Below are positions 1 to 8,020 of a stretch of DNA of 14,843 bases, in pieces; within the stretch, counting starts at the first letter, position 1, and each line of letters opens with the position of its first letter. A program made the translations under genes and the position numbers. The stretch is from Planctomycetales bacterium (GTDB taxonomy: Bacteria; Planctomycetota; Phycisphaerae; SM23-33), in assembly GCA_030631125.1 (NCBI GenBank), contig DAOVLS010000022.1, forward strand, positions 1 to 14,843. Reading direction: 5' to 3'. A model generated the notes under the pieces. The model worked only from the letters and a program-made list of their open reading frames with translations. It was not told the origin of the DNA and made no database searches.

Positions 1-1
1 A

Positions 2-3000
2 AACGCCGTACTTGGACGAATCCAGGGGCGACATTTCCCCGCCTGTTTCGGCCCGCACGCCGATGAGCCGCTGGACGTCGATGCCTCACGGGCAGCCATC
101 GCCGTGATTGCCGAAAAAATCCGCGCCGAGACCGGCGGGGATATGTCGGTCGAGGAAACAGCAGCCGGGTTCGTCCGCATCGCCAACGAGAACATGGTCA
201 AGCCGATCCGCGAGATAAGCGTCGCGCGCGGGTACGACGTTCGGGAGTACGCCCTGGTGTGCTTCGGCGGGGCCGGCGCACAGCACGCCTGCGCCATTGC
301 CGAGGCGCTGGGCGTCCGCACGATCCTGCTTCACCCGCTGGCCGGCGTGCTCAGCGCCTACGGCATGGGCCTGGCCGACATGATTCACACCGATGTCGAG
401 GCGGCATTAGAGCCGCTCGATGACGGGACGCTCTCGCGGCTTGAGGGACGCTTCGCAGCCATTGAATCAGTCGGCAGAAAAAAGATGCTCAATGAGGGCG
501 TCGCGGACGAGCGAATAAGCCACCTTCGCTCACTCGATCTGCGATACGAGGGTGTCGATGCCTACCTCAACGTCCCGCTGGAACAGGGATCGGACCCGCG
601 CGAGGATTTCGAGACGCTCCATAAGCAACTTTACGGCTTCATCAAGCCGGGCCATCCAATCGAATTGGTCAACATCCGCGTCGAGACCACCGGCCGGACG
701 CTCAAGCCCGATGAACCGGCCGTCGAAGCCGACGACCACGAAGTGAACCCGTCGTCGGCCATTGATACCGCCACGGTGCATTTCGACATTCTGGAGCCGG
801 ACGGCAGGCGGACACTGCGCCCGGTCGGCACACCGATCTATCGCCGAAGCGATTTGTCGCCCGGCGCTCGGTTGACCGGCCCGGCGATGATCATCGAAGA
901 TGTCTCGACGATTGTGGTTGATCCGGGCTGGGCCGCGCGAGTGAATGAACGAGGCCACATCGTTCTGGCCGCGACGGCCGGGGGCAAACGCCGCGAACGT
1001 GTTACGACCCAGCGCGACCCGGTCCTGCTGGAGATTTTCAATAACCTCTTCATGTCAGTCGCCGAGCAGATGGGCCTGACGCTTCAAAATGTAAGCCACT
1101 CGACGAACATCAAAGAGCGTCTGGATTTCTCGTGCGCGCTGTTCGACGGCGCCGGCGACCTGATCGCCAACGCCCCGCACATTCCCGTCCATCTCGGCGC
1201 GATGGGCGAGTCCGTGCGATGCCTCATTGACGCCCGCGGCGATTCGGTCCGCCCCGGCGACGTCTATGCGACCAACGACCCGTATCACGGCGGCTCGCAC
1301 CTGCCGGACATTACGATAGTTACGCCCGTTTTCCCGCCGTCTTCTGCCGACGGCAAGCCCCTGTTCTTCGTAGGCACACGCGAGCACCACGCCGACATCG
1401 GCGGGATAACACCCGGCTCGATGCCCCCGGATTCGCGGACTATCGAGGAGGAAGGGGTGTTGATACACGATTTTACACTGGTCGAGCGGGGGCGATTTCG
1501 TGAGGCCGAATTCGTGGACCTGCTGACCGGCGGTAAGTATCCCGCTCGGAACATACCCGAACGGATCAGCGACATACGCGCCGCCATCGCCGCAAATACG
1601 GCGGGGATGAGACTGCTGGTCGAACTGATCGACCGCTACGGCCTGGATGTGATGGAAGCCTACATGCGGCACGTCAAGGACAATGCCGAACAGGCCATGC
1701 GGGCGGTTCTGCGCGAACTGCCCGACGGCGAGCACCGCTTTGAGGGTTTTCTCGACGACGGCGCGCGGATCGCCGCAACGGTTACTATCAGTGGCGACAG
1801 TGCTACGGTCGATTTCACCGGCACCGACTCCCAACTGCCGAGCAACCTGAACGCCACGCGGGCCGTTGTCATCGCCGCGGTGTTGTACGTCTTCCGCACG
1901 CTGATTCCCCGCCCGGTCCCGCTGAACGCCGGATGCCTGCTCCCGATCGAGATCGTAACTCCGCCCGGCTCGATGCTCGACCCGAACTCGCCGGCGGCTG
2001 TTACCGGCGGGATCGTCGAGACGTCCATGCGGATCACGGATGTGATCTATGGCGCGCTTGGCAAACTAGCCGCCGGGCAGGGAACGATGAACAACCTGAC
2101 CTTCGGCACCGGCGGCTTCGGATACTACGAGACGATCTGCGGCGGGGCCGGCGCGGGCTTCGGCTTCGACGGCGCAAGCGCCGTTCACACCCACATGACC
2201 AACACGCGGATTACCGACCCGGAGGTCATCGAGCGCCGCTATCCGGTCCTGCTTCGGGTCTTCGAGGTCAGGGGCGATTCCGGCGGTTCCGGTGTCTGGT
2301 GCGGCGGAGACGGCGTAAGACGCGAAATCGAATTTCTTGAGCCGATGAGCGCGGCGATTTTGAGCGAACGCCGCATACGCGCGCCCTTCGGACTCAACGG
2401 AGCCGGCGACGGGAAAAAGGGACGAAACCTGCTGATTCGTCGGGAAACAGAAGAAGAATTGTCGGGCAAAGTGCAGTTATCGGTCCGCCCCGGCGACGTG
2501 TTGGTCGTCGAGACCCCCGGCGGAGGGGCATATAACCCGTCGCGCGACGAATGGGCGGCGATGACGCCTTCGGCGGCGAGGCTGCTGTTCCGCCAGGCCC
2601 GTTACGCCGGGCCTACCGCCGGTATTTCAACAGGGCACGTCCAGGCGAACCTGGTGATCCTGCCTGCGTCGGCAGCCGACGATTTCGAGACCTATTGCCG
2701 CGCCAATCCACAACCCTGCCCGCTGCTGGAGAGGCTTGAACCGGGCGAGGCATTGACAAAGCGCCTCGCCAAGGGCGCCGACCTGCGGACAGACCTGCCG
2801 AGGTACCGAGTGCATCTTCCCGACGGCTCATTTACCGAATGCACCGATGTACGAGATTGGTTCCGCGACGACTTCGTAGCCTTTCTGCTGGGATGCAGTT
2901 TCAGTTTCGACGACGCTCTGGCCCGTGCCGGCCTGACGCCGCGGCACGTCGAGGAAGCGTCGAACGTGCCGATGTATCGCACCGCCCGCGACACAACTCC

Positions 3001-3352
3001 GGCCGGTCCGTTCGGGGGCAAATTGGTCGTTACAATGCGCCCCATCGCCCGCGACCGCGTGAAAGAAGCATACGAAGTAACCGGCATATACGAAAAGGTC
3101 CACGGCCCGCCCATCCACCACGGCGAGCCGTCGGCACTCGGCATCTCCGACATCGCCAGGCCCGATTGGGGCGACGCCGTTACCGTCCGCGCCGGCGAAG
3201 TTCCCGTCTTCTGGGCGTGTGGCGTTACCAGCCAGGCAGCCTTGGAAGGCGCCCTCAAGAGCGGCGCTATTAACCTGGCCATTACACATGCGCCGGGACA
3301 TATGCTCATCGGCGACCGACTGAACGACGAATTCGCCCGCACAGGCAACTGA
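2..3352 (+). CDS. 5-oxoprolinase (HyuA/HyuB, OPLAH type) fused to a C-terminal DUF1445/YcsI D-glutamate-cyclase-like domain; 5' end off window
   Basis: The frame is open from the first bases of the window, so the gene is cut at its 5' end; the in-frame GTG at 104 is internal. The visible part is 1,116 codons. Positions 2 to about 990 are the C-terminal part of a hydantoinase A/oxoprolinase domain: [13 protein letters not shown] at about 272-310 matches the OPLAH-type signature, and GPAMIIED near 880-900 marks the beta-rich end of HyuA. About 1010-2550 is a HyuB domain, with [25 protein letters not shown], and PGGGAYN at its end. The family hydrolyses 5-oxoproline to glutamate using ATP in the cytosol. 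From the Met codon at 2561 to the stop, 263 residues match DUF1445 (YcsI, mammalian D-glutamate cyclase) end to end: [45 protein letters not shown] and ITHAPGHM. In Bacillus ycsI lies among oxoprolinase genes, which supports a shared pathway. Family calls are confident; coupling of the two activities is inference. Confidence 0.93.
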   Translation, partial: NAVLGRIQGRHFPACFGPHADEPLDVDASRAAIAVIAEKIRAETGGDMSVEETAAGFVRIANENMVKPIREISVARGYDVREYALVCFGGAGAQHACAIAEALGVRTILLHPLAGVLSAYGMGLADMIHTDVEAALEPLDDGTLSRLEGRFAAIESVGRKKMLNEGVADERISHLRSLDLRYEGVDAYLNVPLEQGSDPREDFETLHKQLYGFIKPGHPIELVNIRVETTGRTLKPDEPAVEADDHEVNPSSAIDTATVHFDILEPDGRRTLRPVGTPIYRRSDLSPGARLTGPAMIIEDVSTIVVDPGWAARVNERGHIVLAATAGGKRRERVTTQRDPVLLEIFNNLFMSVAEQMGLTLQNVSHSTNIKERLDFSCALFDGAGDLIANAPHIPVHLGAMGESVRCLIDARGDSVRPGDVYATNDPYHGGSHLPDITIVTPVFPPSSADGKPLFFVGTREHHADIGGITPGSMPPDSRTIEEEGVLIHDFTLVERGRFREAEFVDLLTGGKYPARNIPERISDIRAAIAANTAGMRLLVELIDRYGLDVMEAYMRHVKDNAEQAMRAVLRELPDGEHRFEGFLDDGARIAATVTISGDSATVDFTGTDSQLPSNLNATRAVVIAAVLYVFRTLIPRPVPLNAGCLLPIEIVTPPGSMLDPNSPAAVTGGIVETSMRITDVIYGALGKLAAGQGTMNNLTFGTGGFGYYETICGGAGAGFGFDGASAVHTHMTNTRITDPEVIERRYPVLLRVFEVRGDSGGSGVWCGGDGVRREIEFLEPMSAAILSERRIRAPFGLNGAGDGKKGRNLLIRRETEEELSGKVQLSVRPGDVLVVETPGGGAYNPSRDEWAAMTPSAARLLFRQARYAGPTAGISTGHVQANLVILPASAADDFETYCRANPQPCPLLERLEPGEALTKRLAKGADLRTDLPRYRVHLPDGSFTECTDVRDWFRDDFVAFLLGCSFSFDDALARAGLTPRHVEEASNVPMYRTARDTTPAGPFGGKLVVTMRPIARDRVKEAYEVTGIYEKVHGPPIHHGEPSALGISDIARPDWGDAVTVRAGEVPVFWACGVTSQAALEGALKSGAINLAITHAPGHMLIGDRLNDEFARTGN

Positions 3353-3372
3353 ATTCTGTCTTTTTCCAAAAG

Positions 3373-3390
3373 CGCGGAACCAGTTTCGCG
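3373..3390 (+). terminator. Small GC-rich hairpin after the oxoprolinase gene, possible weak terminator
   Basis: CGCGGAAC and GTTTCGCG form an 8-bp stem with one G-T wobble around a two-base loop, 20 bases after the TGA of the oxoprolinase fusion. It is not followed by a run of T (next bases are TTATCG), so it is at best a weak or Rho-assisted terminator. It could also be a 5' leader structure of the secreted-protein operon. Confidence 0.3.
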
Positions 3391-3432
3391 TTATCGTGTT
3401 AGAGAGAAAAAGGCGAAATTGCAGTATCCACC

Positions 3433-3440
3433 GAAAAGGA
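3433..3440 (+). promoter_or_regulatory. Ribosome binding site that sets the start of secreted protein A
   Basis: GAAAAGGA lies 8 bases before the ATG at 3449. The frame also extends up to a TTG at 3419, but only the ATG has this spacing and only it begins directly with a basic n-region and signal peptide (MIAKIKATALA). The rest of the 96-base gap (3353-3448) holds the hairpin at 3373-3390 and no convincing -35/-10 pair. Confidence 0.6.
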
Positions 3441-3448
3441 ACAAGGCA

Positions 3449-5809
3449 ATGATTGCGAAGATTAAAGCGACGGCGTTGGCGTGTGTAGTGATGCTATCTG
3501 TTGGCGGGCTTGTCCCCACGGGACAGGCTTCAGCGGCGCCTGTGATTAAGGATTTTTCCTCAAAGGGGGGACACACTCAAAACAAGACCGGCCCGAAAGA
3601 CAGGATGTACCTGGTTCAGCCCGGCGACAAAATCACATTCACCGTCAAGGCCTCCGACGCGGACAAGTACGTCTGGCAGGTCAACAAGAAGCCCGTCAAG
3701 TCCGGCAGCGGTATGCTTACCTGGACGGTTCCGAAGGCAGGGGGCATATGGGAGATTCACGCAACTGCGACCGGCGGCGGTAAGTCGGTTCACCAGGAGT
3801 GGGTCGTCTCGACTTTGCCGGCCAAAGAGGCTCCGGATATCTTCGAGTATTTCACCGACGGCAAGTTCGATGAGCGGTCCGAGACCGACCCCTGGGGGCG
3901 CGCGACGCCGGACTGGTACACAGCCGCCGACCAGACCCGCCCGGACCCAAGTCGGCGATATTTACAGTGCGCCTCGACCGGCGCGACGGACGACGAGGGA
4001 AACGTTAACTCCACGCTCTACCTGCCTTCCAGGATCGCCCACGGCACGTGGAAATTCCGCTATCTCCTCCCGTCCTCCCGTTACGACGGGCAGGGCGGAT
4101 GGACGCACATGCGCTTCTGCTTCATCGGCGCGAAAGACCCGACCATCCCGCCGTTCTGGTACACCCGCTCGATGGACGGACACAATTACACCGGCCTGGG
4201 GCACGTCAATCGCATCGACCACGACTGCGGCTGGTCGCCGGTGCGGAAGATATGGCAGGAAGTGAAGATCATCCGCACCCGCGAAGGCGACCTGTTCACA
4301 TGGGTTGACGACATCTTTCAGTTCCGAGGCAGGGAGTTGCGGGGACAGAAGGCCGCTTCGCTGAATATCAAGATGGCCCACTATCGCCCCGACCGCGACC
4401 CGGGCGGGATAATCTGCACCGATATGGTCGAGGCCTATCACGACCGGTATCTGTTTCCGCCGAAGTCCGTCCGCTACGGCCAGTACATCCATGACTGGGT
4501 CTGGGGCAAGTTGAAACAGGCGGAGATTGACCGCTGGTTCGATTTCAGTAAAAGCCCCACCCTCTTCAAGGTGCCGCCGAAGCCTGTACAGATAACGTTA
4601 TCGCGCCGCACACTGAAACGATGGTCGGACAGGGCGTATGTGCCCGTTCTGAAGAAAGGCATCGTCATCGACGGGCGGGGCGTCCGGCTGGCGGACATCG
4701 CCGCGAAAGTCCGCGATACGAAACTGTTCCGCTACGACGCAAAGACAAAGTCCGCGATATGCTCGACAAACCTCGTAATCGCCGAGGCGGCCGAGATGGT
4801 CCTCGCCGACGGCGAGACGCTGAAATTCAACTGCTCCGCCGACGGACAATATGAATTCGCCGTGATGTTCGGCGCCACGTTGAAGGTAAATAACGCCACA
4901 ATCACCACGACGAACGAACACTACTTCAACTGGCGACTGGCGAGCATCACGCACTTCGGCTACCACTGCGGCCCGCTGCGCAGACCAATCTACACCCCAT
5001 ATACAACCGACCTGTGGTACCACGGCCTGTGTTCGGTCTTCCTGAACGGTGCGACGATTAACAACTGCGGATACCTGTTCATCTCCAGCCCGATGCAACT
5101 GGACATCACCGATACGAAATTCACGAACCTCCGCGAAGTCGATACCGCCGAATACGAGCGGCTCTGGGACCGCAAAGGCCCGAGCATAACCAAGACCATT
5201 AAGAACAGGTTTAAAGCCAATAAGGGCTTCTGGCTGGCGATGATAAGCACTCGGACCAACGGCTTCAACTTCCGCAACGTTACCTTCAGCGGGAAAAAAT
5301 CGCCGATGAACCTGACATTCATGATGAACGACACGGATTACAAGAACGTCAACATCTATGACATCAAGGCCCCGGCTGAAACAATCGTCGTCCGCAAAGG
5401 CCTGCGGATAAGGGGCTATGCCAAGCCGGCAGAGGTCGAAAGCACACTCGGACTGGTCAATGCGAAATTCGCAAAAATCGACGTGCAGACCGACCAGGCC
5501 CGCGCGGCGGTGAAATACTATCTGAACGTCGAAGTAACCGACGCAAAGGGGAAGTCTATCCCCGACGCGAAGATTACGGTTACAAATGAAGCCGACAATA
5601 AGGCTTATCCCGCCGAAGGCGCCGGCGGAGAATGGGTTCTCGCCGATTACGTTCAGGACAAGGCCGGGAAAAAGGAGTTCACCTATACCATTGAGGTAAC
5701 TACGCCCGACGGCAGGAAGGCCGGCATCAAGGGCGTCAACCCCGACGCATCATGGTATCGCGCGGATGGACTCAAAAAAGCAAGGACAATAAAGGTGGTG
5801 GTCAAATGA
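3449..5809 (+). CDS. Secreted multidomain protein A (Ig-like, ConA/LamG-like, beta-rich, carboxypeptidase-regulatory-like)
   Basis: A 786-residue exported protein that I cannot assign to a named family. Residues 1-29 are a Sec signal peptide with likely cleavage after ASA. Residues 31-123 look like an Ig/PKD-type beta sandwich (YVWQVNKK; GGIWEIHATA; ends EWVVSTL). About 126-335 resembles a concanavalin-A/LamG jelly roll: DPWGR, GTWKFRYLLP at 199, IWQEVKIIRT, and a last strand with VDDIFQFRGREL. About 405-670 is a beta-rich stretch with short strands and many N, T and D residues (GETLKFNC, GATLKVNNATITTTNE, DITDTKFTN), compatible with a right-handed beta-helix. About 690-786 is a carboxypeptidase-regulatory-like domain (VEVTDAKGKSIPDAKITV) closing with GVNPDASWYRAD. 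No anchor, sortase motif or PEP-CTERM tail is seen, so it is probably released or held by partners. It is first of four paralogues; its stop overlaps the next start as ATGA. Polysaccharide binding is the most likely role; an enzyme (lyase) cannot be excluded. Confidence 0.9.
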   Translation: MIAKIKATALACVVMLSVGGLVPTGQASAAPVIKDFSSKGGHTQNKTGPKDRMYLVQPGDKITFTVKASDADKYVWQVNKKPVKSGSGMLTWTVPKAGGIWEIHATATGGGKSVHQEWVVSTLPAKEAPDIFEYFTDGKFDERSETDPWGRATPDWYTAADQTRPDPSRRYLQCASTGATDDEGNVNSTLYLPSRIAHGTWKFRYLLPSSRYDGQGGWTHMRFCFIGAKDPTIPPFWYTRSMDGHNYTGLGHVNRIDHDCGWSPVRKIWQEVKIIRTREGDLFTWVDDIFQFRGRELRGQKAASLNIKMAHYRPDRDPGGIICTDMVEAYHDRYLFPPKSVRYGQYIHDWVWGKLKQAEIDRWFDFSKSPTLFKVPPKPVQITLSRRTLKRWSDRAYVPVLKKGIVIDGRGVRLADIAAKVRDTKLFRYDAKTKSAICSTNLVIAEAAEMVLADGETLKFNCSADGQYEFAVMFGATLKVNNATITTTNEHYFNWRLASITHFGYHCGPLRRPIYTPYTTDLWYHGLCSVFLNGATINNCGYLFISSPMQLDITDTKFTNLREVDTAEYERLWDRKGPSITKTIKNRFKANKGFWLAMISTRTNGFNFRNVTFSGKKSPMNLTFMMNDTDYKNVNIYDIKAPAETIVVRKGLRIRGYAKPAEVESTLGLVNAKFAKIDVQTDQARAAVKYYLNVEVTDAKGKSIPDAKITVTNEADNKAYPAEGAGGEWVLADYVQDKAGKKEFTYTIEVTTPDGRKAGIKGVNPDASWYRADGLKKARTIKVVVK
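3506..3530. repeat. Palindrome inside the signal-peptide coding region of protein A
   Basis: GCTTGTCCC and GGGACAGGC (3508-3516 and 3520-3528) pair around the loop CAC with one wobble, and two further G-T pairs extend the stem. It encodes the GLVPTGQAS part of the signal peptide. The closest paralogue (protein A') has GGLAHAGP at this point, so A carries a few extra residues exactly where the palindrome lies, suggesting an in-frame insertion. Confidence 0.5.
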
Positions 5810-8019
5810 GAAAAAGGATAAATGGAATGAAAAAAGCAAAAGCAATGCCTGTCTTTCTGCTTGTGGTTTGCCTGGCCTGTGTCGCATCGGCACAGCCTGT
5901 CATTAAAGGCTTCTCGAACAGTAAGACAGGCGATAACAAGACGATGTTCCTGGTCAAAGCGGGCGAGAAGATTACCTTCTCCGTTCAGGCAGAGGGCGCG
6001 AAATCGTATGAATGGACGGTCAACAAGGCTCCCGCAGGCGGGAAGAAGGCGAAATTCACCTGGACTGTTCCAAATGAAAAGGGCATCTGGGAAATCCATG
6101 TAAAGGCCTCCGGTAAGGGCGGTCTTGTCCACCAGGAATGGGTCGTCTCGACGCTGACCAAAGATGAAGCCCCGACATTCTTCGATTACTTCACCGACAA
6201 GCGATACGCCAAGCGTGAGGCCAAGGACCCCTGGGGCAGGGCATTGCCGGAATGGGGCACGCAGGCCATTGCGGTCAAGTGGACCGAGTGGCAGGAAATG
6301 TGGCTCTTTCTGCCCGGCGGGAAATGGGGCGTAGGCTATGGCGAATTTGCCAAAAAGTTAAGCGTCCTGAACGCATCATGTTGCTTCGTGCAGGCTCCGT
6401 CCGAAACCCCCAAGCCGGACTACCCGCTGCACCTGCTGACCCGCCTGATAGGCCCGAGAAACGGTATGGAGTTCGGCACGTGGAAGTTCCGTTTCCGCTT
6501 CCCTAACGGCAGGACGAAAATGAAGAGTGGAAAGACGCATCTGAAAGTCTATTTCGCCAACAACCAGGGATACCTCTGGTATCCGTTCTGGTACGGCGTA
6601 GCATGCGACGGGTTCCAGGGTTTCCGAGTCGGGGCCGACAAGTTCGACAACGACAAGAAATTCCCCGTCGATAAAAAATGGCACGAAGTAACGCTTATCC
6701 GCACGAAGGAAAACAAACTCTACTGCTACATCGACGGTGTCTTCAAGTTTCGCGGCGCCTCGGCCCGGCAACTTCACAAGCCCGCAGTCTGCATGGAGGT
6801 CGGCCTGGCGCGCTTCCAGCCGGACCGATACCCCAAAGACACCGTATATTTCGATAACGTAGAGATTTACGAAGAGAAGTATCTATTCCCCTGCAAACGT
6901 GTGGCCATAGCGGGCGGGAAGTGCAAGAACATCGTCGTCGGTGGGTGCGACGTAGGACTGAAAGAGATCGCTGAGACCGTCAAAGACCCGTCCATCTTCA
7001 GTTACGATCCTGCTAAAAAACAGGCCGTCTGTAAAGCCGTCCTGCTGGTCGAAGGTGGGGCGGACTTGGTGCTGTCCGGCGAGACGCTGAAGGTTGAATC
7101 CTACGACAATTCCAACATGGGTACATTCCTATTCGTCAAACCCAACGCCACACTCCGTGCAGATAAGAGCACCATCGCCGGCAGAGTCGGATTCAAACGT
7201 CCCTTCGACGTGTGCCTGACGGATACTTCTCTACCGATCATCGACGGCAAGTTCCAACTTCCGGCACTGGCGATGGGAAAGTGGCGGTTCGATAAAGTTA
7301 CCTTCTCCGGGCCTAAAACCGTGTTCATCCTGGAAGGCGACACGACCCGGCTGAATGTTTATAACTCCAACTTTGCCGGTAACGTCTCGGCTGTCGGGAA
7401 AGGCAAAACCCCCGGCACACTCGGGCTGGTTAACTGCAAGTTCGGCGACCTGAAGGCCTCCAAGGGAGCGGGAATCGCGCCGAAGTATTTTCTCGACATA
7501 CGCGCGATTGACAGAAGGGGCAAGCCCATTCCGAACGCCAGGGTTACCATTGTCAACGAGGTGGATGATTTCAACTTCCCAGCCGAGAACTGCAAGGAAT
7601 TCCAGCCTCACGGCGGCGGGACCAGCGCGTATATGAACGAAAGCGTCCTGCCTCGTAAGATTTCCTATACGACCCTGCGGCGGGCGACCACCGGTAAAGA
7701 AGGCCACACGCCGGGGCCTGCGGATGCGAAAAAGACAATCGTCCTGACAGATTTCGTCCGAAACGGCGGTAAGAATAAGGAATTCACATACACAATCACC
7801 GTCGAGATCGGTTCCGGCAGGCGGGCTATCAGGCAGGTAATCACCGGCGTCAACCCCGGCCCGGAATGGTACCGCGCCGACCCGGACAAGCCGGCATACA
7901 CCATTACCGCCAAACTCGACGGTAAGGTCAAAACCGTAACCGAAGAGGAGTTGAAGAAGGCGGGACTTGCAGGTCCGGTGAAAGTCGTTGAAAAGGAAAC
8001 AAAGAAAGGAAAGAAGTGA
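5806..8019 (+). CDS. Secreted multidomain protein B, paralogue of A
   Basis: A 737-residue exported protein of the same unnamed family. The ATG at 5806 overlaps the TGA of gene A (ATGA) and has AGGTGG 7 bases upstream. A second ATG at 5827 has AGGA 8 bases upstream and gives a cleaner signal peptide (MKKAKAMPVFLLVV), so either start is possible. The signal peptide ends ASA before QPVIKGF. The Ig-like domain ends with EWVVSTL at 111-117. The ConA/LamG-like domain includes DPWGR, GTWKFRFRFP at 224, HEVTLIRT and IDGVFKFRG. The beta-rich middle is shorter than in A (KEIAETVKDPSIFSYDP, GETLKVE, RLNVYNSNF, LGLVNCKFGD). The carboxypeptidase-regulatory-like part starts near 560 and carries a B-type insertion, PAENCKEFQPHGGG; it ends with GVNPGPEWYRAD and a lysine-rich tail. 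CLAC in the signal peptide does not make a proper lipobox. Function is unknown; surface or polysaccharide binding is inferred. Confidence 0.88.
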   Translation: MRKRINGMKKAKAMPVFLLVVCLACVASAQPVIKGFSNSKTGDNKTMFLVKAGEKITFSVQAEGAKSYEWTVNKAPAGGKKAKFTWTVPNEKGIWEIHVKASGKGGLVHQEWVVSTLTKDEAPTFFDYFTDKRYAKREAKDPWGRALPEWGTQAIAVKWTEWQEMWLFLPGGKWGVGYGEFAKKLSVLNASCCFVQAPSETPKPDYPLHLLTRLIGPRNGMEFGTWKFRFRFPNGRTKMKSGKTHLKVYFANNQGYLWYPFWYGVACDGFQGFRVGADKFDNDKKFPVDKKWHEVTLIRTKENKLYCYIDGVFKFRGASARQLHKPAVCMEVGLARFQPDRYPKDTVYFDNVEIYEEKYLFPCKRVAIAGGKCKNIVVGGCDVGLKEIAETVKDPSIFSYDPAKKQAVCKAVLLVEGGADLVLSGETLKVESYDNSNMGTFLFVKPNATLRADKSTIAGRVGFKRPFDVCLTDTSLPIIDGKFQLPALAMGKWRFDKVTFSGPKTVFILEGDTTRLNVYNSNFAGNVSAVGKGKTPGTLGLVNCKFGDLKASKGAGIAPKYFLDIRAIDRRGKPIPNARVTIVNEVDDFNFPAENCKEFQPHGGGTSAYMNESVLPRKISYTTLRRATTGKEGHTPGPADAKKTIVLTDFVRNGGKNKEFTYTITVEIGSGRRAIRQVITGVNPGPEWYRADPDKPAYTITAKLDGKVKTVTEEELKKAGLAGPVKVVEKETKKGKK

Positions 8020-8020
8020 T

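Larger units (their letters stand above)
3449..8019 (+). repeat. First copy of the duplicated A-B two-gene unit
   Basis: This block holds protein A then protein B. It is matched by the block 8021-12771, which holds A' then B'. A and A' share long near-identical DNA stretches, for example around 4455-4500 against 9050-9110 and 5079-5130 against 9683-9735. B and B' share DWGLKEIA-like and PAENCKEFQPHGGG segments. The A/B and A'/B' junctions have the same ATGA overlap and the same second ATG shortly after. Confidence 0.85.

Noticed and set aside
104..106. GTG as start of the oxoprolinase gene
   Set aside because: The frame remains open to the window edge and the upstream codons ([21 protein letters not shown]) match the family, so the true start is outside the window.
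1055..1834. Minus-strand open frame opposite the HyuB region
   Set aside because: The plus strand encodes strongly conserved oxoprolinase motifs over the same bases; the antisense product has no family features.
3419..3421. TTG at 3419 as the start of gene A, and likewise TTG at 12822 for the adaptor
   Set aside because: Neither has a well-placed ribosome site, whereas the downstream ATGs at 3449 and 12852 do, and those give clean signal or membrane segments.
4043..4460. Calling the ConA-like domain a glycoside hydrolase or polysaccharide lyase
   Set aside because: The fold-level resemblance is fair, but no catalytic motif of a named family (such as ExDxxE of GH16) is seen.
5854..5886. Possible lipoprotein signal in protein B (CLAC)
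   Set aside because: The residues before the Cys (C-L-A) do not fit the lipobox L-[AS]-[GA]-C, and a normal ASA cleavage site follows shortly.
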